60,855 nt of DNA from Alphaproteobacteria bacterium 43-37 (GTDB lineage Bacteria > Pseudomonadota > Alphaproteobacteria > 43-37). The notes under the pieces were generated by a model that saw only the letters and a list, made by a program, of their open reading frames with translations, did not search any database and was not told the DNA's origin. Positions within the stretch are counted from its first letter, which is position 1; each line of letters opens with the position of its first letter. This document shows positions 45,853 to 55,600 of this stretch, in pieces. The stretch is taken from contig MKSY01000021.1 of NCBI GenBank assembly GCA_001897475.1, positions 1 through 60,855 of the forward strand, in the 5' to 3' direction. Made by a program: the position numbers and the translations under genes.

Positions 45853-46104
45853 TTATTTTTTGTTGTGCGTGCCATCGCAAAATGGCTGTTTACCCGTTGC
45901 TTTGCAGCCACATAGCCAAATTGTCTGTGTTTTATCAGCAGTAAAGGGAAGCGATTTCATGCCTGTTCCTTTATGCTTACCATCACAAAATGGCTGTTTT
46001 TCGCTTAGCCCACATGTGCACCAAAAGTATGTCTTCCCCTCCTCAACCTCTACGGCATAAGGTGACTTTTGTGGGCAATGTGGTAAAGTCATAAGTTCCC
46101 TCAT
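45853..46104 (-). CDS. CDGSH iron-sulfur domain protein
   Basis: An 83-residue protein with two CDGSH-type [2Fe-2S] sites: CTCGLSEKQPFCDGKH and CGCKATGKQPFCDGTH. Each has the 3 Cys-1 His ligand set. It is upstream of the lipoprotein gene on the same strand with a 10-base gap, so they may be co-transcribed. Confidence 0.92.
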   Translation of the reverse strand: MRELMTLPHCPQKSPYAVEVEEGKTYFWCTCGLSEKQPFCDGKHKGTGMKSLPFTADKTQTIWLCGCKATGKQPFCDGTHNKK

Positions 46105-46246
46105 AAACAGTGCGTGCAGATGGTAATCTCTATACTCAAAATTTCACGCAAGGTAAAGTAGACTATCACGAGCGCCCATTGATCTTCAAGATAACATCTC
46201 ATAATTTGATGTTTCTTTCACACAGCTAATTTGTTATAAATTCATC

Positions 46247-47215
46247 ATGATGAAACCAGCAATCACAATTATTCTTGCAGAGCCCCGCGGTTTTTGTGCG
46301 GGTGTTGATCGTGCCATCCAAATTGTGGAGAAGGCCATTGAGAAATTTGGCCGCCCTATCTATGTGCGCCATGAAATTGTCCACAATCGCCATGTCGTTG
46401 AGAAACTCGAAGCCTTGGGCGCTGTTTTTGTGGAAGAACTAGATCAAGTTCCCGAAAATTCTCGGGTTATTTTTTCAGCGCATGGCGTTCCTAAATCTGT
46501 GCCAGCAGAAGCGAAACGTCGCGAACTATTTTATTTAGATGCAACATGCCCACTTGTGAGTAAGGTTCATCGTGAAGCTGAGCACCTATTCCAAAGCGGA
46601 CATCTTATATTCCTCATCGGCCATAAAGGGCACCCGGAAGTTGTGGGCACAATGGGCCAATTACCCGAAGGCGCAGTGATTCTAATCCAAACCCTCGAAG
46701 ATGTGGAAAACCTCGTTAATATTAACCCCGAAAAATGTGCGTTTGTCACACAAACAACCCTTTCAGTAGATGAGACTTTCCAGGTCTCGCAAGCTCTAAG
46801 AGCCCGCTTCCCACACATTTCAGAGCCCAAAAGGGAAGACATTTGTTATGCAACTACCAATCGCCAAACAGCGGTTAAAAAGATTGCTCCACTGGTTGAG
46901 CGTATGATTGTCATTGGCGCTCCCAATTCTTCTAACTCTGTTCGCCTTGTGGAAGTTTCAAAAGCCTATGGCTGCCCTGAATCACGGCTTTGCAGTCATG
47001 TGGATCAGGTAGATTGGGATTGGTTGAAAGGCAGTCGATCACTCGGACTTACTGCTGGAGCCTCCGCTCCTGAAGAGCTGGTAGAAGGCCTGATAGAAGC
47101 TTGCCGGTCACGCTTTGACGTTTCTATTGAAACCGTTAAAGTTGCCGAAGAAAATGTTAATTTTAACTTACCACGTGTGCTCAACGATCAACTTTATGCA
47201 GACTCAAACCGCTGA
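46247..47215 (+). CDS. ispH: 4-hydroxy-3-methylbut-2-enyl diphosphate reductase
   Basis: Last step of the MEP pathway, forming IPP and DMAPP with a 4Fe-4S cluster. The 322-residue protein has [35 protein letters not shown] and [12 protein letters not shown]; the three cluster cysteines are present. A TTTCTT-N17-TATAAA pair lies close upstream. It starts a chain of overlapping genes. Confidence 0.97.
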   Translation: MMKPAITIILAEPRGFCAGVDRAIQIVEKAIEKFGRPIYVRHEIVHNRHVVEKLEALGAVFVEELDQVPENSRVIFSAHGVPKSVPAEAKRRELFYLDATCPLVSKVHREAEHLFQSGHLIFLIGHKGHPEVVGTMGQLPEGAVILIQTLEDVENLVNINPEKCAFVTQTTLSVDETFQVSQALRARFPHISEPKREDICYATTNRQTAVKKIAPLVERMIVIGAPNSSNSVRLVEVSKAYGCPESRLCSHVDQVDWDWLKGSRSLGLTAGASAPEELVEGLIEACRSRFDVSIETVKVAEENVNFNLPRVLNDQLYADSNR

Positions 47216-47684
47216 TACCTTTCCATCTGTCACAATTTACACTGACGGGGCCTGCTCAGGTAATCCCGGCCCAGGCGGGTGGGCTGCATTGCTTATTTGC
47301 AACAATCAGGAAAAAATGATCTCAGGTTATGATGATCAAACCACTAACAACCGGATGGAATTGAAAGCGGCTATTGAAGGACTGTCAGCTTTAACGACAC
47401 CCTGTTGTGTGGATCTTTTTACTGACAGCCAGTATGTCAAGGGTGGCATTCAAACTTGGATTCATGCTTGGAAAGCCAATAACTGGAAAAAAGCTGATCG
47501 CCAGGATGTTAAAAATATTGATCTTTGGCAGCAGCTGGATGCCCTCAACACAACACACAAGGTGCAATGGCACTGGGTCAAAGGTCATAGCGGCGATCCA
47601 AGAAACACGCGAGTTGATATTGCCGCCAGGCAAGAAATAGCACTCAACTCTGTTCTGAAAGTGATAACATCAAATGAGAGCTGA
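47196..47684 (+). CDS. rnhA: Ribonuclease HI
   Basis: Degrades RNA in RNA-DNA hybrids. From the ATG at 47196 (162 residues) it has [45 protein letters not shown] and the C-terminal [18 protein letters not shown] with the catalytic Asp and Glu residues. It overlaps ispH by 20 bases and the next gene by 11. Confidence 0.96.
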   Translation: MQTQTADTFPSVTIYTDGACSGNPGPGGWAALLICNNQEKMISGYDDQTTNNRMELKAAIEGLSALTTPCCVDLFTDSQYVKGGIQTWIHAWKANNWKKADRQDVKNIDLWQQLDALNTTHKVQWHWVKGHSGDPRNTRVDIAARQEIALNSVLKVITSNES

Positions 47685-48864
47685 TCACATAAACCCATTC
47701 TTCATTTTGACCATTTCATTAGTATTTATACTAACGTGGACGCCTTATGCAGCACCCATAATTTTAAGTATTGCAGCGCTATGGCAACTCATTACCGCTC
47801 CTACCACCTTAGCATCTTGGATGAGACATTGGCCCCCACTCAAAGTCCTCGCCATTAGCTGGGTAGCATGGGCGGCAATTTCTTGTTTTTGGCATTATGA
47901 GCCGCAATATGTTTGGCAATCCTTAAGTCATGTTTGCCCCATCCTAGTATGTGGCAGCTTATTGCTAACGCCAGCCCTAAAAAAACATTCTGTCTTTACA
48001 CCCACAATAACGCCGCAAATGCCCCTCAAAATCATCCTTGTCTCCTTACTTCTCTTTACAATGAGCCTTTTGCTGTTTCCTTGGGCCAAAGAATCATTAA
48101 CAACTATTTACGACCTTAAAGCCATTGATCGCTTTTCCCCTGCAGCCGCTTTATGGTGCCTGCTTTTTTGGCCCACTTTGGAGCTAGCCAAACAAAGCGT
48201 TCCTCGCTGGAATGGGTATTGGTCAGCGCTGGCTATAAGCATCTTTATGGGCGTTCTATGCCTTCAGGCTATGGCTGCGGCCATCGTTGCATTCATTGCC
48301 GCTGTTGCAACATACATTCTCATTCAAAAGTTCCCCAAGATTATGTCGGCATGGGTAAGCTTTAAAATCATCGCATTGGCCTGGGTTTCGCCTTACATAG
48401 CTTATTTTTTCATGACGCCATCCTTTTTAGGAGATTTTTTTACTAAATTACCTTTCTCTTGGCGACACCGTCTCTACATATGGCACTTTGTATCTGAAAA
48501 AATTTTTGAGAAACCATGGCTCGGCTGGGGGTATTTCAGCGCTCGATATTTTCCAGGTGGCGGAGAAGATTTTGAGGTTGGCATGGCCAAAATCCCCATG
48601 CATCCTCACAACATATTTTTGCAGCTATGGCTAGATTTTGGAATCATAGGGCCAATCCTGTTCTCAAGCCTTATGATCATACTTTATTACCAGCTAAAAA
48701 AACTTACCACCTCAAAACCCATGGCTTTTGCTTTTGTATCAACCTACATCAGCATCGAGCTATTTAGTTTTTCCATCTGGCAATCTTGGTGGCTTGCAGG
48801 CACCCTTATTGCTGTGATATTTTTGAAACATGTAGCCTCTTGGGTGGAAAATAAAAAAATATGA
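47674..48864 (+). CDS. O-antigen ligase-family membrane protein
   Basis: A 396-residue polytopic membrane protein with about ten helices and a large loop in the Wzy_C/O-antigen ligase pattern: [34 protein letters not shown], then [22 protein letters not shown]. It could attach O-polysaccharide to lipid A-core or polymerise it. Translationally linked to rnhA by an 11-base overlap. Confidence 0.83.
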   Translation: MRADHINPFFILTISLVFILTWTPYAAPIILSIAALWQLITAPTTLASWMRHWPPLKVLAISWVAWAAISCFWHYEPQYVWQSLSHVCPILVCGSLLLTPALKKHSVFTPTITPQMPLKIILVSLLLFTMSLLLFPWAKESLTTIYDLKAIDRFSPAAALWCLLFWPTLELAKQSVPRWNGYWSALAISIFMGVLCLQAMAAAIVAFIAAVATYILIQKFPKIMSAWVSFKIIALAWVSPYIAYFFMTPSFLGDFFTKLPFSWRHRLYIWHFVSEKIFEKPWLGWGYFSARYFPGGGEDFEVGMAKIPMHPHNIFLQLWLDFGIIGPILFSSLMIILYYQLKKLTTSKPMAFAFVSTYISIELFSFSIWQSWWLAGTLIAVIFLKHVASWVENKKI

Positions 48865-49775
48865 CGCTGACATTCATCCTATTCAATTTGTTCTTAGCCA
48901 TAATACTCTTTATCGATCTTGGGATTGCTCACAAGAATCCGCATAAAGTCACGGTTACAGAATCGTTAACCTGGTCAGGGATTTGGATTAGCCTGGCTTT
49001 GCTCTTTAGCTTAGGTATGTTCTTCTTCAAAGGTGTTAATGCCGGCTCTCAATTCTTAACCGGCTATATCATTGAAAAAAGCTTAAGCATTGATAATATA
49101 TTCTTATTTGTCTTGATTTTCCGTAACTTCCAAGTTCCCAAACAATATCAACATCGCGTGCTCTTCTGGGGAGTTATTGGCGCCCTTCTTATGCGCTTGT
49201 CCCTTATCCTAATTGGATCTTCATTAATTGAAAAATACCACTGGATTTTGTATATTTTTGGCGCTTTCTTGTTTATCACGGGAATAAAAATGCTCTTGGT
49301 CATGGATGCTCCACCTCAAGATTTGCGAGAAAATATTATTGTACGCCTTGCTCGCAAGTTTTTTCCTTTTACTGACAACTATCAAGAAAACAGATTTCAT
49401 ATTATGGAAAATGGGAAAAGGGTTTTTACTCCCCTTTTCCTCGTCCTGCTTTTGATTGAGTTCACAGATCTGATTTTTGCTGTCGACTCAATCCCTGCGA
49501 TTTTTGCTATCACGACGGATCCGTTTATTATTTATACATCCAACGCTTTTGCAATTATGGGCTTAAGGTCATTGTATTTTGCTTTGGCCGATATCATTGA
49601 TAAGTTCCGTTACTTAAAATATGGGCTGGCCATCATTCTGATTTTCATTGGTGCCAAAATGCTTATTGAGTCTTGGATTAAGATCTCATCCCTTATCTTT
49701 CTAGGGGTTACTGTGATCATTTTAGGGGTATCAATTCTCTATTCTCTTTTCACAAAAGACAAACTAGCAAAGTAG
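48861..49775 (+). CDS. TerC/Alx-family membrane protein
   Basis: A 304-residue protein with eight to nine membrane helices and the TerC motifs EKSLSIDNIFLFVLIF, FTDLIFAVDSIPAIFAITTDPFIIYTSNAFAIMGLRSLYF. Relatives take part in metal (manganese) export or supply to secreted proteins. Starts at ATGA overlapping the ligase gene stop. Confidence 0.9.
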   Translation: MTLTFILFNLFLAIILFIDLGIAHKNPHKVTVTESLTWSGIWISLALLFSLGMFFFKGVNAGSQFLTGYIIEKSLSIDNIFLFVLIFRNFQVPKQYQHRVLFWGVIGALLMRLSLILIGSSLIEKYHWILYIFGAFLFITGIKMLLVMDAPPQDLRENIIVRLARKFFPFTDNYQENRFHIMENGKRVFTPLFLVLLLIEFTDLIFAVDSIPAIFAITTDPFIIYTSNAFAIMGLRSLYFALADIIDKFRYLKYGLAIILIFIGAKMLIESWIKISSLIFLGVTVIILGVSILYSLFTKDKLAK

Positions 49776-49779
49776 TTTC

Positions 49780-50280
49780 TCATAGACGATATGAGCTATG
49801 ATAATAAATAAGAGGCTTAGCTTCCTTACGGCTGAAAACATAGGACGCATTTGCCATAAATATTGTATGATCGCCAGCCTCGATAACTTTCTCAAAAACG
49901 CCAGTAAGATGAGCTACCGCACCTTTAATGATAGGTAATCTTGTATCAAGATCCGTATCATGAGGCGTTAGCTGCCAATTGTGCTGATCTAAAACAGTAA
50001 AACGTTGAGAGATTTGGGCCTGATTGGATGCCAAAATGCTTATCCACCAATGTCCTTGCTCTTTAGCTACGCTTAGGAATTCATCATGAACTTGGCTTTG
50101 ATTTCCTAGACAAAATAAAAGTAAGACCGGGCTTAATGACACAGACGTGATGCTATTAATTGTCACTCCTATTGGTATTTTTTGCTCACCAAGAATTGTT
50201 GCGATAGCCACCCCAGTAGGAAAACAACTCATAGCATTGCGATAGTTATTCTTATCTGCTGGTAACATTATTTCATCCAT
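49780..50280 (-). CDS. Flavin reductase-domain protein
   Basis: A 166-residue FMN-binding protein: YRNAMSCFPTGVAIATILGEQKIPIGVTINSITSVSLSPVLLLFCLG and later GDHTIFMANASYVF. This is the flavin reductase family that feeds reduced flavin to monooxygenases. No monooxygenase gene is adjacent. Confidence 0.88.
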   Translation of the reverse strand: MDEIMLPADKNNYRNAMSCFPTGVAIATILGEQKIPIGVTINSITSVSLSPVLLLFCLGNQSQVHDEFLSVAKEQGHWWISILASNQAQISQRFTVLDQHNWQLTPHDTDLDTRLPIIKGAVAHLTGVFEKVIEAGDHTIFMANASYVFSRKEAKPLIYYHSSYRL

Positions 50281-50371
50281 TTTATATCTCTTTGGTCAAA
50301 ATTTATTAGTTATTAATAAAAAATGCGCACACTGTGAAAAGTTATCAAGTGATTTTTTGGGGTAAATTCTA

Positions 50372-51226
50372 ATGCAGGCACTCCTTGGCTTGGTTATCAT
50401 ACTTGGATGCGTCTTTGGTGGATATCTTGCCATGGGTGGCAAGATGGTTGTCTTATGGCAGCCGATGGAGTTCGTCATCATCGCTGGTGCGGCCTTTGGA
50501 GCAATGATTGTTAGCAACACAACAACCGTATTTAAAAATGCTGTCGGCTACTTTAAAGCAACATTTTCATCTACGCAGATTAGTAAGAATGATTATATTG
50601 AACTTCTGACTTTCCTTCATAAAATCATGAAAATTGCTCGAACAAAGGGTATCATTACCCTTGAAAAAGATATTGAAAACCCCTTTCAAAGCGAAACTTT
50701 TAAGCGTTATAAAAGGGTCCTCAAAAAAAAGCATGCTGTCATTTTCGTATGCGATTATTTGCGCCTGATGATGATGGGAGTAGACAAAGCAGAACCAATT
50801 TATACGGCTATGGATGAAGAGCTTAACGTTCTTAAAAAAGAAAAACACGAAGCGGTCAATGCGATCATCAATGTCGCAGATGCGCTTCCAGCTATTGGCA
50901 TCGTGGCAGCCGTTTTAGGCGTTATTAAAACCATGGGCGCTATGTCTGAGCCTCCAGCCGTTTTGGGCAAAATGATTGCTGCAGCACTTGTTGGAACATT
51001 CTTGGGCGTATTCTTATCCTATGGTTTTATTGGCCCAATTGCTCGCAAGGTAGGCCTTATTCAGCATGATGAAATGATCTACTATGATTGCATCAAAGAG
51101 ACACTTGTAGCTTTTGCTTCTGGGACCCAACCCACTATTGCTATTGAAATGGCACGCAAAATCATTCCAGATCATGAGCGCCCAACATTTCTTGAACTTG
51201 AATCAGCTGTTCAAAATGATATGTAA
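50372..51226 (+). CDS. motA: Flagellar motor stator protein MotA
   Basis: Stator proton channel component. The 284-residue protein has membrane helices at the N-terminus and centre, with the cytoplasmic MotA motifs (FKRYKRVL region, ALPAIGIVAAVLGVIKTMGAMSEPPAVLGKMIAAALVGTFLGVFLSYG). It is 18 bases before motB. Confidence 0.97.
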   Translation: MQALLGLVIILGCVFGGYLAMGGKMVVLWQPMEFVIIAGAAFGAMIVSNTTTVFKNAVGYFKATFSSTQISKNDYIELLTFLHKIMKIARTKGIITLEKDIENPFQSETFKRYKRVLKKKHAVIFVCDYLRLMMMGVDKAEPIYTAMDEELNVLKKEKHEAVNAIINVADALPAIGIVAAVLGVIKTMGAMSEPPAVLGKMIAAALVGTFLGVFLSYGFIGPIARKVGLIQHDEMIYYDCIKETLVAFASGTQPTIAIEMARKIIPDHERPTFLELESAVQNDM

Positions 51227-51244
51227 TATCCTGGAACAATTTAA

Positions 51245-52108
51245 ATGAGACGAAAAAAAAGGAACGAAGGACACGCCCATCATGGCGGAGGATGGAAAAT
51301 AGCCTACGCAGATTTTATCACGACCATGATGGCTTTTTTCCTACTCTTATGGCTTCTAAGTGTCACAACGGCGGATCAACGGAAAGGCATAAGTGATTAT
51401 TTCCAAGGCGTTGTTAATCTCACCGAAGCTCCAAAGTTCATGGACCAACAGCATGAAAATCTAAAGGTACCTGATCAAGTGACACAAACTGATGAAAGTC
51501 CTTACGAAAGCCCTTACGAAAACCCCGAACAACCAACTTTGAACCAAGGCGAGAGCCTCTCTTCATCTTTGCAAGGTGGCAACACGTATACGGGAAATGT
51601 TCAATCTCAAACCAATAAAAACCATGAAGCTGAGCTTTTTAAAGCCACAGAAGAAGCTCTCATCAAAGCCGTCAGGGAAAACAATGAGATTCGAGCATTT
51701 GCTGACCAGTTAATCATGGAGCAAACAGATGAGGGCTTAAAAATTCAAATTATCGATCACGAAAATCGTCCATTATTTAATAGCGGCAGTGCTGATATGC
51801 TCGAACACACGAAAAAAATCATAATGCTCGTAGCGCAGGTCGTAAAAAAGATTCCAAATAATATTTCTATTTCAGGACACACCGATGCCTCATCATTTTC
51901 AAAAGGCAATAACTATGGCAACTGGGAGCTTTCCGTAGATCGCGCAAATGCTAGTCGAAGGGTTTTCTTGTCTGCAGGATTTCCTTCTGCGAGGATTACG
52001 TCAGTCGTTGGCAAAGAAAGCAATGAGCTACTTATTCCCGATAACCCTTATTCTCCTAAAAACAGGCGTGTTTGTGTTACATTACTGAAAGCAGGAATTA
52101 AACAATAA
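51245..52108 (+). CDS. motB: Flagellar motor protein MotB
   Basis: A 287-residue stator partner with a basic start, a single membrane helix carrying the proton-binding Asp in the AYADFITTMMAFFLLLWLL segment, the plug region, and a C-terminal OmpA-like peptidoglycan-binding domain (ISISGHTDASSF...NWELSVDRANASRRVFL). The linker has a short ESPYESPYENPEQ repeat. It ends with a terminator at 52119. Confidence 0.97.
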   Translation: MRRKKRNEGHAHHGGGWKIAYADFITTMMAFFLLLWLLSVTTADQRKGISDYFQGVVNLTEAPKFMDQQHENLKVPDQVTQTDESPYESPYENPEQPTLNQGESLSSSLQGGNTYTGNVQSQTNKNHEAELFKATEEALIKAVRENNEIRAFADQLIMEQTDEGLKIQIIDHENRPLFNSGSADMLEHTKKIIMLVAQVVKKIPNNISISGHTDASSFSKGNNYGNWELSVDRANASRRVFLSAGFPSARITSVVGKESNELLIPDNPYSPKNRRVCVTLLKAGIKQ

Positions 52109-52118
52109 TAAAGAGGCT

Positions 52119-52150
52119 GACCCTAATAATGTTCTTTAGGGGTCGTTTTT
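52119..52150 (+). terminator. Intrinsic terminator after motB
   Basis: GACCCTAA pairs with TTAGGGGTC (one bulged G) across a short loop, followed by GTTTTT. It separates the mot genes from the giant gene. Confidence 0.6.
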
Positions 52151-52630
52151 GAGAAAATCAAAAACATTTACCGCTTAAAAGAAGAATCCCCCCATTGTCC
52201 AAAGATCCAAAGTTTAGACGGGGAATTCGTCATACATGCACGATTGGATCCCCACTTATTTGGAGCGCTAGCAGCCTGTTTTGCTTCATGTGCGGTTCTA
52301 TCCGCATATAAAAATGATTCTCATAAAGCCCTCTCGGCCTTCTCGGTTTACTGTAAAAATTTAGTAAAATTTTTTATTATTACAAAAATGCAATCCAGCA
52401 TTCCTAATGCACAATTGACTTACGTGGTGTTCGAAAATATATAAGTATTAGGCTTTTTATAGCAATATAATGAATAAATTTAGAAATGAAAAATTGAATA
52501 TTACCATAAAAATTATTGTTATGATTGCAATTTCTGTTTCTGCAATGACGGAATCACTTCAGATCTTTTTAAGATTAAACAATAAAAATTTATATAATAA
52601 TAAATAATTATTTGGCAGTAGAGGCAAAAG
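52151..52630. other. AT-rich leader region of the giant gene
   Basis: This 480-base stretch has no supported gene; an ORF from TTG 52244 has a weak start and overlaps the promoter below. The sequence becomes very AT-rich before the giant gene. Confidence 0.6.
52415..52443 (+). promoter_or_regulatory. Strong sigma-70-type promoter upstream of the giant gene
   Basis: TTGACT (52415-52420), 17-base spacer, TATATA (52438-52443). A transcript would carry a leader of about 180 bases before the ATG at 52631. A second TATAAT at 52466-52471 has no good -35. Confidence 0.6.
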
Positions 52631-55600
52631 ATGATTCATCAGGATTATTTTTCTGAAAATGCACCAGCTTGGGCTGAAGTTATTCAAAGCCCTGCTTCAA
52701 CAGAAAACGCAAAGCTTGCAGCGATCAAACAAATGTATGATGGCCTTCAAAAAGGGCACATCCTAACAAGCTTTGTACAAAAGGCCTTAGAAGAAAGCTT
52801 AGCATGCGCTTATGATAAGCTGACATTGAGTATCCTTCATGTCCAAAATATACAAGCCCGCAGACAGAATAAGCCTTTTAGCAATAAGGTTCAAACGTGT
52901 TTTGAGGCAATGCTCTCACAATCTCCGTTTGAACATCTTTCGGCGGCGGGCTTAAGATACCAAACGGCTAACCACAAAGTAAAGCTCTCGGAAAATGTTA
53001 CGTTCCAGCTAGGAACTATGATTCACAATCAAAATCTTCCCCAAGCTGCTCGAGACGAAGCTTTGTACGCAGTCTCAAATCAAGCCCTGCTTGGCACTCA
53101 GTTGCCAGAGCCATTGATCCAGGAGGTTGAAAAATGCTTCCCAGATCTGCAGCCCGCCACATCAACAATCGCTTGCTCTTCTGCCTTGCAAAACATCGCG
53201 TCACCAGGGCAGTTATCTGAAGAAGGCAAGAGACGGGTTTTTACTGCCTTGTCAACGGCCTCAGCTCAGGGCCAAAAATTGGATATATATTTGCTCGCTC
53301 TTTACGATATTCTTGGAGAAAAATACGCATTTCATACTGGTGGCTTAAGTTCACTGATCCAAATGCTTCCAAATTCTGACCTTGATGAGTCCCGGTTAAT
53401 AGTTCAAATACTTGAGAACCAAATCAAGTTTCACGGCGTAAAGCTAACCAATGCGGATATGGAGGCTCTTTCGCAAATTGCCGCGGATGTGAATCACATT
53501 TTGGAGTCAACCCATAAGGTTTTAGAAATATTAAAGTTACATGAAGCCTATCACCCCTATGGTTTGAATCACAAGGTCTTGGAGAACATTTTATCTTCAG
53601 CCAGCTTGAGCTCGAGTGCTAATAATCTTGCCATTAGAATTTTATCTCAGAAAAAAAAGAACAAAAGTCATCAAACTGACCCAAGCATTATCGATTATCG
53701 AGAGGCCCTGAAAAAACAAGCTGAAAATCTTAAAAAATTTAACTGGCAATTGGATGCCGATACCCTAAATCGGCTCATTTCTCTCATAGGCTTGAGCAGC
53801 CCATTTAGTCATGAAGCTTTAGAAATGGTGGAAGCTCACGTTGCCAATGGTGGTCAATTAACTTTAGGTTTTCTTGAAAGCATTTTTAACAATGGCGACC
53901 TTTCAACTACCCTACCTTTTATGCAACAATTTATTTTGCAAAACCCATCCAGCGCACACAAAGCACTCGATGAATTAGCCCATCATTTAACGTTAGAGAT
54001 TTTAAAACCTGAAGCTAGAAGAGCTATTGTTAGTATTTTTAGGGCAAATCTTTCTAGCCTAACAAAGCCCATGCTGGAACTCTTACAGCAAGAAGAAATT
54101 GCCACCCGGTTTAGTGAAAAATCATATGGCTTTTCCTTATTACATTCCCTTCATAAGGATCTGTTAACCCTTAATCAAATGGCTAAAGAAGGTCAACGAT
54201 TGTCTTGGAACGCCTTAGTAAATCTACAAATTGTACTCGAGAGCAATCTAAGCGACGAACATATTGAACTGGCAACGAACTTAATCGCAAACACTATTGA
54301 AAATGGGCAGATGCCTCCCAAAGCCCTCCTTGAATTTTTGTTGAAGAGACAACCTAAAAATGGCCAAGGAACCCTATCTCTTCTCGAGGCCCTCGCTTTT
54401 AAATCTACAGGTTTTAGACAAGAAATCCGCGATTTGCTTAATGTGAGGGTAAACACATGGAGTCAAAATCCGCGAGAGATAGAAGAGGTTGGTTTATTGA
54501 TCAAACACCTTATCCAAGAGGAGCAACAGGTCCCCTCTGATACATTAGATTCACTTTATCAAGCAGCCAAGAAGCTGGGTGTTTCTTTACCGATACTGAG
54601 GGAAATAGCCAACTTAATGGCGCAAAAGAAAATGGCTCTCCCAAAAGGGGTGGCCCAATCGTTTTCACCCTGCACCAGTGAGAATTTGAAACTATATCTT
54701 ACCATGGCAAAGGGTGATGCACTGCCAGATGATTTAACTTTAAAGGTATTTTCCTGGATTGAGCTTGCCACGCTTCAAGACCGTCAAATGATCTTAGAAA
54801 TTATTGATGCTCACCAGGCCCATGCTATGCTAACTGAGGAGCAAAAATCCACAGTTAGAACTTACAAGTTGCTAACAGACCTTGAAACTACCGAGACGAT
54901 TTCATCAAAAATATCTGCAGCGCAAGAATTATCTCGTGATATTTCTTCACATAATGCAGCACTCGTCGTTCAAGCGTACAAAAGAGCGTTGTTAATTGGT
55001 CACTATAATTTATTGAGCATCTGCTTTAAGGGGTTGAGAGAGGCTTCCAAACATACCACCCTTATGCTTAACAATGATGAACTTTCTGTCCTTGTTAAAG
55101 CCACAGAAGTAGCAAAACTTAAAAAGGATTCAACCGATCTTTTGGAAATAATCCGTAAACAAGAAGACCCACCATCCCAGCGCTTATTTGACGGCACTTT
55201 GCCTCAACTGACCACTATAGAACCTAATGGCCACCAATCCCATTGGATCAATGGCGGCGGCAGCTCAACTCTTAATTCCACAAACGTTGGTCCATACCTT
55301 TTCTCTTCTCCCATTGCATTCAATAAAAATCGACCCCAAATAACAACATTCCAAATCGGCCCGGCATCTTTAACGCTTGAAGAGCCTGAGTCGTCAATGT
55401 TTGAATATTTGGGACTAGCTTCTGGCATCTCAGTATCCGATGCCACACTCAAATTGGAGCCTTTGCTCATTGATACCGCATGGGGTGATGCAGCCTTAAA
55501 AGTCTTAAGTTTTCTCGTCATTAAAGGCCTTTATGAACCCATAGAATTAGTTTGGACTTTGTTACTATCAAAGCTACCAGCCTTTTTTGAGCACCCAGCC

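Noticed and set aside
51497-51530. Short tandem repeat in motB (ESPYESPYENPEQ)
   Set aside because: It lies in a variable linker and is too short to be notable alone.
52244-52444. 66-residue ORF before the giant gene
   Set aside because: It starts at TTG without a clear ribosome-binding site, has no family resemblance, and its 3' end overlaps a good promoter.
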